From assembly GCF_030272615.1 (NCBI RefSeq), contig NC_081414.1, positions 911,529,009-911,593,008 on the forward strand: 64,000 nucleotides of DNA. The letters are read 5' to 3'. The position numbers and the translations under genes are program-made. The DNA comes from Cryptomeria japonica (taxonomy: Eukaryota > Streptophyta > Pinopsida > Cupressales > Cupressaceae). This document shows positions 52,892 to 64,000 of the stretch, piece by piece. Within the stretch, counting starts at the first letter, position 1. Every line of letters begins with the position of its first letter. Under the pieces are notes generated by a model. That model did no database searches. It worked only from the letters and a program-made list of their open reading frames with translations, and was not told the origin of the DNA.

Positions 52892-53954
52892 TGTGTGTGT
52901 GAAAAGTGGACTTGTATATGTATCTGAACACACAACACTTCAATTAAGTCATTAGATGCATGGTTAGTAAATCAATAATCAATGAACAATAAAACCATAA
53001 CAAAGCGACCCATTGCCTTCTAGTAGATGCAAGTTTAGATTGCTCTCAGATTGCTAAGCTATCCAGTGACTAGACAACACCTAAACAAAGGATTTTTATC
53101 TATATGAGCATGGATTTAAGCTAGATGAATGCAAAATTAATATAACATGATTTAAGCAAGAAATGAGCTAAGTGATTTAAACAATATGAAATAAATAATA
53201 TGCAATATCTCAATGCAAATTCTCAATGAACTTAGAGAAAAAATGGCATTATAACAATATATTCTCCAGGATTTTCGAATGAGAGATGAGAGCCTGAATT
53301 TATAGAAAATTCAGAAAGAAACCAAAGGTTAAGATCAAATGATGATGAGCGGTCAAGATTTTCCAAGAGGAAGCACAACCCAGGTGAATTGATATGATTG
53401 GATGCTTTTCTCAGTTTTAAAGGAAATTGAACTAAAATCAAGAAAAAACTGATTTATTCTCTATTTCATTCAATTTTAAGATTTAATTATTTTAATTGTT
53501 TTCTTTGAGATTATCTATTAATTTTTAATTTGTTTTTTTCAAGATTATCTCCAATTGATTTCTTTTTCTCAATTTTTAATTCTTTCTTGGTCAATTAATT
53601 CCTTTTTTTGATTTATTTCCATTTTTGAAGATTTGTGCTCATAATTTCCAATTCCTCTTTCTTGATTTGTTTCCTTTTTTGAAGATTTATGGCAAATTGA
53701 TTTATTTAATTAAATATTCTAGGATATTTAATAAAATAAATAAGATAATTGTTTTAAAATGATTTACTTGGAATGATCAATTAATTAAATAAATATTTAA
53801 TTAATATTCAGTGATGAATTTTGCCATGTGACATTTGATGATTTTAGAATTAATTGTGTGCTCAAGATTTATTTAATTTCCTTTGGTTAGGATCTTGGTG
53901 ATGTTGTCGAGATTAGGGGCTCATGGTTTAGATGACCATTTTTAGGGTATTACA
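52892..53954 (-). repeat. E5 3' LTR
   Basis: On the minus strand starts TGTAATACCCTAAAAATGG right after a polypurine tract and ends TTTTCACACACACA. TATA box (minus CTATAAATTC) at 53296-53305. Diverged relative of E0's LTR in opposite orientation. Confidence 0.75.
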
Positions 53955-53969
53955 TTTGCCCCTCTTTGA
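53955..53969 (-). other. E5 polypurine tract
   Basis: Minus-strand TTCAAAGAGGGGCAAA touches TGTAATACCC; the same tract as E0 and E1. Confidence 0.8.
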
Positions 53970-56882
53970 ATTAATGTGCGAGCAGCGCGTTGGTTCAAAG
54001 AATAGTTGATGTCTAGGAGATGTCAGTTCTGAACTTGATTGATCACGAACTAGATGAAAAGCGAGATGTTTAGCTTGATTCGAAGCGACAAAGCTGAATG
54101 AAGTTTGATTAAAGAGATACCGATCCTGAACTTGATTGAACTTAGGAACTATAGGAAACAAAAGATACCGAACTTGAACTTGATTGATCAAGAAGCGGAT
54201 CTTACTGATCTAGAACTTGATTGATCTAGACACAGCGAGTGATGATAAAAATTGATCTTGAACTTGATTGATCAAGATACGATGAGTGAAGATAAACTGT
54301 CCAGCTTGATCCAAAGCAATGAATACTGAACACCTGCTTAGATTGAGTGTGATCAAAGAAACTCTTTAAACCCTTGATTGAGTTTAAACAAATAATCAAC
54401 TTGATGAAAAATGATGAAACTGATTAACGTCAAGAGATTGATTCAGATAAAAGACAAATATCAGCTTGATATGAAGCGATGAAACTGATATGCCCCTAGA
54501 GATTGATTTGATTTAGATGATCAAGAAATCTCAACTTGATATAAAGCGATGAAGTTGAGATGCCCCTTAACAATAAGGATTTAATTGATTGATTTTCTTT
54601 AGTTGAAACAATCTTTTTGTTCGACTTTCGATGAAGATTTGAAAATTTTCTCAACACTTTGAAGATGTAAGGTCGTAAGGTCACGAGTATGCCCCTTCGG
54701 GAGCGAAATCGAAAGATAGCGAGGGTACATGTTGATAGGCAATTTTGAGAGATGATAATGATTTGAGCACAAATTGATTCAGAGGAATTTTTGAAAATTT
54801 TGCGTTGATTGATAAGAAATTGATCGCAAAGTTGGTCGTAAAGTTGATTTGTAGAAATTAAATTGAGATTTATCATTGAAATTGAGCGCAAAGTTAAAGA
54901 AAGAGCATTTGATGAAAAGCGCTAAGTGGTCCAAATTTTGTGAAATTTCGATGAGAGAGTTGACATCAGATTTCGATTTCGATCCCGAAAACGGACTCAG
55001 GATAACCAATTTACAAGCTCGTGATTTGATTTCATCGTACTTGTGTTGATGGATTATGAGATGTTGTTCTATATGTTTTATTCTATATGTATGCATTTAT
55101 TTTCAGTATAGATGTATGAATGCAAATGAATATGGATGTCTTATTTTTCTTTCTTTTCATATGCAAATAAATGAATGTGTATGAGTAATGAGTAATGCAA
55201 ATGTTTCATTTTTTTGTGCAATAAGATGAATGTAAATAAGTGATAATGAATGTATGAATCTATATAAGATGCTCATGTATGCAGCTAACATCTCAAAACA
55301 TAAGTACTCGATTGGAGAAATGATGAAAAGAGACCACTTAGCGAAGAAATGATGAAGCTCCAACTCTCATTTAGAAGATAAAGAGATCATTGTTATTATG
55401 CCGAAATCACTCTAAATTCACAAAATGTAGAATGAAATGCAAGATGAGATGCAACCTAAACCTAGTCACTGGACTTTGAAAAGCTTAATTTTCATCATTG
55501 AGCGTTTTACAATTATAGCAGGCAGATTAAAGTTCCTTGACGTTCATGTGCAATATTAATTATTTTGTCCGCAATGACCCTTTTTTCATTCATATCCTTG
55601 GACAGATTTCGTAGGGACCCAAATTGCATCATAAAGAAATTCCCTCAAAATAGACAAAGAAATTATGGGAACCTCCTTGTAGCATTCAAATAAGTGGAGT
55701 CGAGGTATGTGTGGCGATTTCACCTTGATGTGAAGGCTCTTATCATAGACACCTAGCTAATTTAGATGTTTCCAGATCATTGGGATCATTCCTTCAAGCA
55801 TAAAACAAAGAAGATATTATGCCCCCAATCCTTGCTCATCTTAGTCAAGATAGACTTTCTTGAGTTACTCAGAGGGAATAATAATCGAAAACCAATATAA
55901 AAGATAGCACACAAAGAAAATTTTCATGCATAGCTCAAACTATTTAGTGATTGTTTTCCGTTTTGTTGTTTTGCTTGTTAACTCAATGATTAAACTCTTC
56001 AGTAGTGAGGAGACAAGTAACTAACTCGGAGTGGATGACCAAGTTTCATTGACTTAAGGTTGACTTGGTTGATACTACTTAGGACATGTAATGTGCTCAG
56101 TTGATTACATTAAGACTAGGACATTGATCGATTTTAAGCCATGAAGGTTCCAACAAACCAGGATGTTACAAAAGTGATTGAAATATATACAAGTGAAAGC
56201 AAATATGCAGGAAAGTGGGAATGCCAATGCTGCATTGATAGATGGAGCACTTGAGTACAAGAGGCGCCTGTTTACCAGGTTTTCACTTGCTTGGCAAAGA
56301 TCTATTTTTTTTTTGTTTTTTTGTTTTTGAATTTCTTCAGGACTTTTTCTGATTTTTATGATTTCTTCAGGACTTTTCCCCAGTGTAAAGTGCAAAAGGA
56401 TAATGGATTATGCATGACGCCCATTTGCCAAGTTTTCATCATGGTATTTTCCCAAGGCGCCACAAGAAGTGGTTTTCACTCGTGGATGAAATTATTTCTC
56501 TTTACTTTTTTTTTCTGATTTTTTTTTTCACTTTTTTATCATTTTTTTATTTTTCTTTTGGAAGATAATGGAGGAATGAAAGGGGATGGAAGAAGGACCC
56601 CAATGTCTCGCTGCTTTGGTTGGTACCCTTAGAATATGAGTTGCAATAGACCATGGCTATGAAGGTATGCTCAAAGATGTTGGCAGGATAATGAAATGAA
56701 ACTAGGGCAAGGATTTATTTAAATGATTGGACAAGGGGGATGGAAGGGTGAAAAAGAGGTGTTGGATAATGGATGGGATGTTGGAAGAATTGTGTATGGA
56801 TAGATGGAAATGCTAGAAAGATCAACATTGGCACACGCCTTGAGGGATGGTGGACATATGGAGGAGAAGTGAAGCTTAGATT
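53970..56882 (-). other. E5 3' non-coding region
   Basis: No domain-bearing frame. 54030-54560 is a degenerate array around CTTGATTGATC and CAGCTTGATATGAAGCGATG. 56261-56485 carries two copies of the GTGAAAACC...GGCGCC motif with T-rich TTTCTTCAGGACTTTT sequence between, like E1 at 21240-21410. E5 lacks RT, RNase H and integrase here. Confidence 0.5.
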
Positions 56883-58226
56883 TTAAGATTTGGATGGAGG
56901 AAAGGTTACAGATTTTGGGGCATAAGAACCCAAAATGAATGAAGGAGGTGGAGGAATAGACTCAGAAGGTTTGGATGGAGGAACAACAATTTTGGATGCC
57001 AATTTTGATTTTTCTTTAGACTTTTGTGCTTCAAGTAGTCGCTTAGGGATCCACATGGTTTTTGGTTTTTGATGCTTTTGTAGTTCCTTAGAGAGCATTG
57101 CTTGTACAAGTGCCTTAGGAACCCATATAACCTTTTACTTTTCTTCTTTCTTTGTGGGCCTTTGTGGCATTTTGTATTTTTCTTTTTCTTTTTGGATCAT
57201 ATTTTGCTTTGTTTTGACATGTCGATTAGATGGGACATGTTGATCCTTGAATACATGTGGATTACTTGACTTTTGACTTTTATGCTTGGCATCCAAATTT
57301 CTTGGAGGGAGAAGCGTGGATATATAGGAATGATATGGAGGTCTTTTAGATGGATGGAAGGTACTCGAAGATGTGTTCCTTTATTGATCCAGCATAAGGG
57401 ATGGAGGGATATAGGGACTTATAATGGATGGAAGTGATGATGGGGAAAGCGTATATTTGGATTTAACTGGAGAAATGTAGGATTTATGAGGGATACCAAC
57501 ATCTTGATAAATGTCCCTGAGGCCATGACCTTTAACATTTTCTTTGATACGGAGGGGTTCTTTCTTGTGGAGATCTACCCCTTTGCCTTCATAAATATTT
57601 TGACTTGTAGGATACACTTTGCTTTGGAAAGAAGGCACGAGTCCATTATGAGATGGAGGTGGAATACAGGGAATGATAGGATCGCGAAGGGGATTTGTAG
57701 GCATAATGGATCCTTGAGATGAACATGGAGGATTATGACAAGAGAATAAAGGAATACTTTGATCTTGAAATGGAAGAGGACCATTGGATAGAGTAGGAAG
57801 GGTGTTTGACTCTTCATTTTGAATAGGATCATTTGAAAAGGTGGAAGAGGCATCATGATCTTTCTTAGGAAGTGGATTAGGAATGAGATTTGGAAGGATG
57901 ATTTTCTCTTGAGATGGAAAGGGATCATCCTAAAAGAAATGGAAAGGTATAAGGGGATCATCATGGGATTCTAGTGAAATAGGATATTTTTCAATCATTA
58001 GTTGGGATTGAGGAGTTTTGGTGTCTTGATCTTGATTTATGATAGGACTTTTTTCTTCATTTTTTAGGTTATCCTCTTGACATGGAGTCACTTCTAAAGA
58101 AGGGGTAGGATTATGAATAGGCGTAGGGAATTCTTGGAAGGTTTTCATATTTTGGCATGATGGGGAAGCATTTTGAGTGGGACTCTCTAGAGTGGGTACA
58201 TTTGGAACTGGAGTGCATGATGGCAT
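56883..58226 (-). pseudogene. E5 Pro/Ser-rich coding remnants after Gag
   Basis: Four overlapping minus-strand frames (58226-57930, 57964-57575, 57704-57381, 57098-56883) encode Pro/Ser/Ile-rich sequence such as PCIPPPSHNGLVPSF and IPPPPSFILGSYAPKS. They are likely one frame broken by small indels. No protease, RT or integrase motif. Position after Gag and composition resemble the protease-RT linker of E1, suggesting pol was lost. Confidence 0.45.
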
Positions 58227-58240
58227 AGGATCTGGGATTT

Positions 58241-59038
58241 TTAAATCTTTAGAGGAACTTGTATCAATATTGGCATTAATTGGATTTCCATAAGAGATAG
58301 CCCTTGAAGGTCAACATGAGAAGTTTCATTGTTTGAAGGAGATGGTATGGATTGTTGTTGAGAAGTTTTAGGAGATGAAGGCATCATGGAAGGGATGGAG
58401 GCTACATATGGATCCTTGCTAGACATAGGTTCATGATTTTGATTATGCTTAGAAGTAGTTCCTTCTTTTTCTTTAGGTGATTCATTAGGATCTTCAATTC
58501 CAATGACACCATCATCAAGAAGATCTTGAATCTTATGTTTTAATTCCATACACATTGAAGTCTTATGTTTGTTATGCCTATGATATGCACAATAACTACT
58601 CAAAACTGCACATCCCCATATGGTCTTTTTAGGCAATATGATAAGATTGTTCTTAAGAAGCTCTTCCAAAGATGACTCAATAGATTGCCCCAAAGGTGTA
58701 AACTGTCTATCTAGGGAATAGATGTCTTTTTGTCTTGATGAAGGTGTTTTGTGATCTTGTTTGAGATTTGGCTTTTGATCATCAATTATTTGTTGGTATT
58801 TGATTGTCAAATCATATAATTGATTTAGCATTCCTTGAAGTTTCTCACTCTTGATATCATGCATTTGTTTTTCAAATGGAGTCATTGATTTATTTTGTTG
58901 GATTTCCATGTCATATATTTCTTTCTTGATATCTTGAAATATTTGAGAAAAGGTAGCCATGGGAATTGGAGCTAAGGTATCCATGAGATTCTTACTTTCG
59001 TCAAAAAAATTAGAAGAGCTTTTGGTTTGAACAGGCAT
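58241..59038 (-). CDS. E5 Gag-like protein, C-terminal type
   Basis: 265 codons starting MPVQTKSSSNFFDESKN. A helical region (MHDIKSEKLQGMLNQLYDLT) is followed by CAYHRHNKHKTSMCMELKHK and IQDLLDDGVIGIED. The latter matches E1's knuckle region (CEFHQGKGHKMSNCHQLKD and LVQDLIDRGEIEI), so it is a Gag C-terminal knuckle of the same lineage. The Gag core itself is not seen, and the C-terminus is Ser/Pro-rich. Likely non-autonomous. Confidence 0.6.
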   Translation of the reverse strand: MPVQTKSSSNFFDESKNLMDTLAPIPMATFSQIFQDIKKEIYDMEIQQNKSMTPFEKQMHDIKSEKLQGMLNQLYDLTIKYQQIIDDQKPNLKQDHKTPSSRQKDIYSLDRQFTPLGQSIESSLEELLKNNLIILPKKTIWGCAVLSSYCAYHRHNKHKTSMCMELKHKIQDLLDDGVIGIEDPNESPKEKEGTTSKHNQNHEPMSSKDPYVASIPSMMPSSPKTSQQQSIPSPSNNETSHVDLQGLSLMEIQLMPILIQVPLKI

Positions 59039-60593
59039 TTACAACCAACAGGACCAAGAGCTAGATGTGTTGCAGAAGTCAAGATCAAATTGTAGCTAGT
59101 AGTTCATTTAACATGGTGATTTAGGAGAAGTAACTAAGATCTGGTCTAGTTTTAGGAATGATCTATCCTGTATAAGCGTTATCTAAATTAACTTAGGTTT
59201 GATAAGATGTTGTTTGAACTAGCTAAGAGATGATCGACAAAATCGTGTAATGCAACGACATCGGTACACTATCAAGGTTGTTTATGCTCAAGAGGATGAT
59301 GACCAGTTTTATGCCTGTTGTAGACTGATTTGGGAAACTTTGACTATTTTGACTGACAAGATCAAGAATTCATACGACAGAGGATTGGACAGAGATGAGA
59401 TTCTGACAGACAGAGTTTCAATGACTGACGACTACTAGTTTTTGATAAGGACTGATGTTTCAATGATTGACGATGACCAGTTTGGACACGGATGGAGTTT
59501 ATCACTGAATTGTTTGATATTGTTTCATTCATTTTCTCCAGTTTTAGTATTTCATTTTCCGTTTTAGGGATGAAAACACAGAAAACATGCAAGATATATA
59601 ATAATTCAATCACAACATGCTAACCCTATGGAAGTTGGCTTAGAGAAGAAAACCTTTGCTTGCTGACTTAGGTACAAACCCAATAGCTAATCAAAATATG
59701 GCCGCTAAGTCTCATGCAATGGATTCTCAACATCGTATTAGCTGACTCCAAATGCTAATGGGGGCACGACATGGAAAGTGCCTTGGGAGAGTTACTATCT
59801 CTCTTGCACAAAGATTATCAACCTTTCGAAGGTGAATCGGGTAGCTTCTAATATTATAGTTCTTAGTCAGGAATTCCATTTGAAATTACCCCTTGAAGTC
59901 ATGCAAGCATGATTGAGGCCTATAGCCCAACAAGGTACGGAAACAAGTTGTAGTCACGTAAACGTGATTGAGACCGTGAGGCCCTACAAAATGCTCAATA
60001 TGAGAGATCTCAAAGAGAAAACTCAAATAATCCCATCCTCTAAGACTTTAATCACCAGAGGCCTATTTATTATAGTGAGTTGGAATGCTCAGGTCTAGCT
60101 GTACTCACTTGGGTCGTTCTCACAGGGTGATTACTTTTTCCCACTGTGACATGCCCGCTAAAGGTATACAAATCTCAAAACTTAGAAAAAAGCTTTGAGG
60201 GTCTAGATTTCTGATTGTCTATAAAAGACAAGAGCATACTCTCCTACCTCTTAGATTTTTCTAAAAACACGAAAGATAAATTTGTTCTTTAACCAGATAC
60301 CAATTTAAGTGCCTAAGAAAATACTAAATGAATACACAATGTTTAGTTGATTCTCCTTAGGCAACTTGCAAAACCAATATGTCAATAGTTATTTTCTTCT
60401 TGATTCTTTGGCAGGCGTATGTTTGATTGATAGATTCTTTGACAAGCATCCTGAAAACATTAAAAGCCCAAAATTAGTTTCCAAAATAATATTAAAAAAA
60501 AATCATCAAAAGAAAATTCTAGCATGCAAACTAATCTAACAAGAATTTCCATTTTTTATGACTATCCTAGTTATGATAGTTTTGATAGTACTT
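59039..60593 (-). other. E5 leader region
   Basis: Upstream of the Gag-like ORF on the minus strand; no coding signature. Where E5 begins is not clear: no copy of its 3' LTR is found to the right. Confidence 0.4.
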
Positions 60594-61150
60594 CACTCTG
60601 TCATTTATAACTTTTCAACAAGACATAATTCAAAAAATCTCTTCAGTGGAAATGTTGTAAACTTGGTTTTACAAAACATATTAAAATTTGGTTTAGATCC
60701 AACGATTAAATAAAAAGTTATGCCCTCTGAATCGAGACCATGTTTGACTATCATAGAAGAATAAGTGAAATGATGGTCCTGCACTCTGTAAATCATAACT
60801 TTCAAAATCAAAACCGCTAGGAAAATCCCTTCACTACACCTGTAGAAAGCTTGGGTTTACACAATATGTCAAAAATTGGTTTAGATCCAATGGTTCAATA
60901 AAAAGTTATGCTCTCCAAACCGAGACCATTGTTGACTATCACAAAAGAATAAGTAAAATGATAGTCCTGCACTATGTCAATCATAACTTTCAAACCCAAA
61001 ATCTTCAAGAAAATCCGTTCAGTTACCTATAGAAAATGTGGTTTTCAACAACATATCAAAAATTTGTTTAGATCCAACGGTTCAATAAAAAGTTATGCCT
61101 TCCAAACCGAGACCATTTTTTATTGTCATAGAAGAACAAACAAAAAGAAA
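60594..61150. repeat. 188-bp tandem repeat, three copies
   Basis: Units start at 60594, 60782 and 60970 (CACTCTGT/CACTATGT), a constant 188-bp step. Each contains GGTTTAGATCCAA, AATAAAAAGTTATG and CCGAGACCAT in the same order. The third unit is slightly shortened. Confidence 0.8.
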
Positions 61151-61226
61151 GATTTTTATATGCAAATTTAACGCATGTTTATTAGTTATAAAAACCAAAC
61201 ATTAAATTTGTTCAAGAAACATTAGA

Positions 61227-61264
61227 AATCTTGTAGTCGTGGATTCGAGCCCCATGGTGGGTGT
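61227..61264 (-). other. tRNA-Lys 3'-half-like primer site beside E6 LTR
   Basis: The plus strand reads AATCTTGTAGTCGTGG, then ATTCGAGCCCCATGGTGGG. That corresponds to plant tRNA-Lys from position 37/38 to the acceptor stem with a few C/T and G/A changes (recalled sequence). The 5' half is absent. It abuts TGTTGGCATT, the LTR end, as a minus-strand primer site would. The CCA part is decayed. Confidence 0.6.
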
Positions 61265-63572
61265 TGTTGGCATTACAATAGAAAGAAGATTGTTGGCATT
61301 TCAATAAGGATATTGAGAATTGTTGGAGATTATTGATATAACTGAAGAATGATGATTACTATCTTAATAATATTATTTTGTCATTGATGTCAAGAAATTG
61401 GTTCTTTGATTCAGTATGATGTTGCCATATCTTGAGAAGTATGTTTTGATGAGTATTAAGAGGTCGGTAAATGACATAAAAAGAATGTGATAATGAAGGG
61501 GAATAATAAGTTATTCAATGGGCAACTATTACCGAGTTAGACAATGATGAGATCATGTTGTTTTGATTGTTTTGATATCCTACATATGTTGTTGATTATA
61601 AGTTTAATATTGTACTATGTCACCGAGCAAAGAACCTAGTTGGTAAACCCTAAGGTTATCGATATCGGTTAAAGAAGGCAAAATGTCTACCGAGTGAAGT
61701 TCAGTATTTACCGAGTAACAACCGAGTTATAATAGATCGCATTGGATGAATAAAACCATTATTTAATGAAGGATGCTGAGGAGCTGGAGATGAATATATG
61801 ATTGGTATGTCATGCAAGAAGTTTGTTGAGGATCGATGACATAGAAAATCAAGAGGAAGATCTACAACACAGATTGAACTGCAATAACGTAGCACAAGTT
61901 CCAAGGAAGGAATGCAAGTTCCAAGGTGAGGTAAAACATTTTTCAGATCGAAGGATACATTGAGCCTAGTCAAGTTTGAAGATCTGATGGCTAAGATTGA
62001 TCATGAGAAATATGATCAAGGAGATTAAGTAGTTAGAAATTGTTTATAAATAAGGAATTGTTGATGAACAATGTATGTGGGCAAATGTATGCACAATGAT
62101 GCTACAGTAATGTTTACCGAGCACAGAAGCTTGAAGATCTGATTGAAGAACAGATTAAGAAGCCCAACAAGCCCAACAAGGGACAAGATAAGTCTTATGA
62201 CAAGATTGTTTTGAGCAAATAGAATCTGCTTCAGCATTTCAGATGTGAAGTTGCAGATATATTTTATTACTGTTATTTATTTTGTAAGTGACAGGAAATC
62301 TCTTAACCGAGTGGACTTAATAGTCTTATTTGTAAACCCTCTAGCAAGGTAACATTCTAAACGAGTGTTTGAAATCCTTTGACAAGGTCACTTCTGACAA
62401 AGTACAAGACTCTAACAAGTCTGAGGGAAATCCCTTAGCCAGGTCACATCTAGCTGATGAATACTAAGGGGTGGGGGGTGAATTAGTATGCCAAAAATCT
62501 TTGCACTTAAACACTTTGCAAGACTGACAGTAAACCGGTAAAACAATTTAGCAGACAAACCGGTTAACAAATATGCAAACCAAATAGCTAATAATGCATT
62601 CACCCACAGAAGAACAAACACCATAACATAGGAGATTTTGACGTGGAAACCCAAATGGGAAAAACCACGATGAGATGGAACTCACAAGTAACTATCTGCA
62701 GAATAGGAACCAGACCGGTTAAGGTCTTACAATGTTCTTTACCAGAACAGATTCTGTTAGGAATCTCAATCTCTTTTAGGAGATAGGTCCGATTAAAGAC
62801 TACCTTGCTAGAGGATTTTAGATCCACATATGTGAACCACCTTGTTAGAGGATTTACAAAAGGCTTTTGGGCCTACCCGGTTAAGGGCTACAAACTTGTC
62901 AAAGATGTGAGTAATCAACAAGTGTTTGATCTAGCTAGTTGCAGAGACTACTTGGTTAGATCCTTGGTAGCTCATTCCTAATGCACTCCAGCATTACTTC
63001 AATCTTCTACACATTCATATTCTCTCCAACACCTCAATCACCTTAAACCCTAGCAACAACATAAACTTTCACTATATCCACATCAACAACCTAAAAACCT
63101 AGACATGATGTCCTTATAAAGGAATCTGATTTCATGTCGGTCCAATAGGATTACATTACAATTTCCTAAGTTCAATGAACCTAGACATACTTGGTACAAC
63201 AACACAAAAAGCACCATTAATGTGTCGACATTGTCAAACAATCGATGGATGGTAACTCATCACAAAATGTTGGTTGGTAACTCATCACAGAGTATTACCA
63301 GTTCTTACAAAATGTCGGTTGTCAGTTTGACAAAAATGAAGACTAGTAAAAATGTGTCATGCCACTTTAATCCCTCGAACCGCTTGGAGTCAACATGCCG
63401 CTTCAGACCGGGAAACACATTCTGCAAAACATCAATAATCTAAAGACTATAATACAACATACCTGTTGGAACAAATACCAATTGTGCTCTAACTCATACA
63501 TATAAAGAGGATCGCAATGCAAGTGTGTGTCCATCAATGACAATCACAACATAAACATAAAAAATGCCAACA
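61265..63572 (-). repeat. E6 LTR (about 2.3 kb)
   Basis: TGTTGGCATTAC (61265), with a second TGTTGGCATTTC at 61291, to AAAATGCCAACA (63572), a ten-base terminal inverted repeat. On its right the minus strand has AAAGGGGGATAT, a polypurine tract, so the element body lies to the right, outside the window. The LTR contains many ACCGAG words (61530-62370) and motifs shared with the solo LTR 49550-50353. Confidence 0.7.
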
Positions 63573-63584
63573 ATATCCCCCTTT
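63573..63584 (-). other. E6 polypurine tract
   Basis: Minus-strand AAAGGGGGATAT touches TGTTGGCATTTT. Confidence 0.7.
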
Positions 63585-64000
63585 GGCATTGATGGAAACA
63601 CTTAGGAAAATAAAATTTTGAAATTTAAGTGTTTTACAACAAAATCATGCCATTAGCAAAATTGCTCCCCCTAAGCATATACACTATCCCTTTAACAATA
63701 CAATGTATAGCACTTTTGCATATAGAGCATAAACATTGAGATATTCAGAGCATATAATCAAAATTTTGATTACCAGATACTTCTCCAAATAGAATTTTTC
63801 TCTCCCTTTGCCAACAATGACAAAGTACAGCTGAACAACCTTGTTTTCATTTGATATTAAAAATAATAAAAGTTTATGACAACAAGGAATGATACTTGTC
63901 AAAAATAGATTTAAAGTCCTGCAAGAATTGTTTCATCGACAAAGACCAGGACTCAAGTAGGGAGGTGGCTACTTCTTGCTCTGTCTGCATCTGGGAGACC
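63585..64000 (-). mobile_element. E6 internal region, cut by window edge
   Basis: Only the 3' end of the internal region is present; no coding domain is visible in 416 bp. The tract and LTR style resemble long-LTR copia elements, but no pol sequence is in view to prove it. Confidence 0.4.

Noticed and set aside
60594-61150. CRISPR-like array
   Set aside because: Direct repeats are adjacent with no unique spacers, and the DNA is plant nuclear; it is a plain tandem repeat.
61227-61263. Possible tRNA-Lys gene
   Set aside because: Only the 3' half matches, with substitutions; no 5' half upstream.

Overview
The window is plant nuclear DNA made almost entirely of nested LTR retrotransposons. I found no host gene, rRNA, intact tRNA gene or CRISPR array. 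Evidence for a plant: Ty3 pol proteins of the dual-RNase H (Tat/Ogre-like) type, a Ty1/copia element with an initiator-Met-type primer site, a captured plant mobile domain (PMD) gene, and primer sites resembling plant tRNA-Trp and tRNA-Lys. The AT-rich, deeply nested layout suggests a large-genome seed plant, perhaps a gymnosperm; that is inference.

Layout. E0 is a plus-strand Ty3 element seen only as 3' material (1-635, resuming at 50457, polypurine tract 51564, LTR 51578-52746). E1 is a minus-strand Tat-type Ty3 element, apparently inserted in E0, spanning 636-50456 with LTRs 636-2134 and 48188-50456. Its gag and pol lie in two blocks (20304-27755 and 44476-45432) because E2 and E3 sit inside it. 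E2 (3220-20303, minus) is a Ty3 element whose LTRs are a 6.5-kb copy and a 3.2-kb internally deleted copy; the LTR carries a long sense-strand gene. E3 (27756-44470, minus) is a non-autonomous copia element with gag and protease but no integrase, reverse transcriptase or RNase H, flanked by a perfect CTAAG duplication. E4 (30379-42096, plus) sits inside the gag gene of E3; it is a Tat element with a nearly intact pol and, on the opposite strand, an intron-containing PMD gene. A solo LTR (49550-50353, perfect GAATT duplication) lies in the right LTR of E1, and another LTR-like insert (about 5569-6246) breaks the LTR-encoded gene of E2.

Right part. After E0's LTR comes E5, a minus-strand element with its 3' LTR at 52892-53954, a gag-like ORF at 58241-59038 and no pol. 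It is followed by a 188-bp tandem array (60594-61150), a tRNA-Lys-like primer site and a 2.3-kb LTR (E6, 61265-63572) whose right-hand internal region leaves the window.

How the parts work together. Most elements are dead: E1 and E2 have many stops, deletions and lost catalytic residues. E4 is closest to intact, with one in-frame stop in RT but all visible catalytic residues of RT, second RNase H and integrase. E3 keeps LTRs, primer site and gag-protease and would need enzymes in trans. The points most worth following up are the gene inside E2's giant LTR, the archaeal-type RNase H placed before RT in E2, the antisense spliced PMD gene of E4, and primer sites that match a whole tRNA 3' half instead of about 18 nt.
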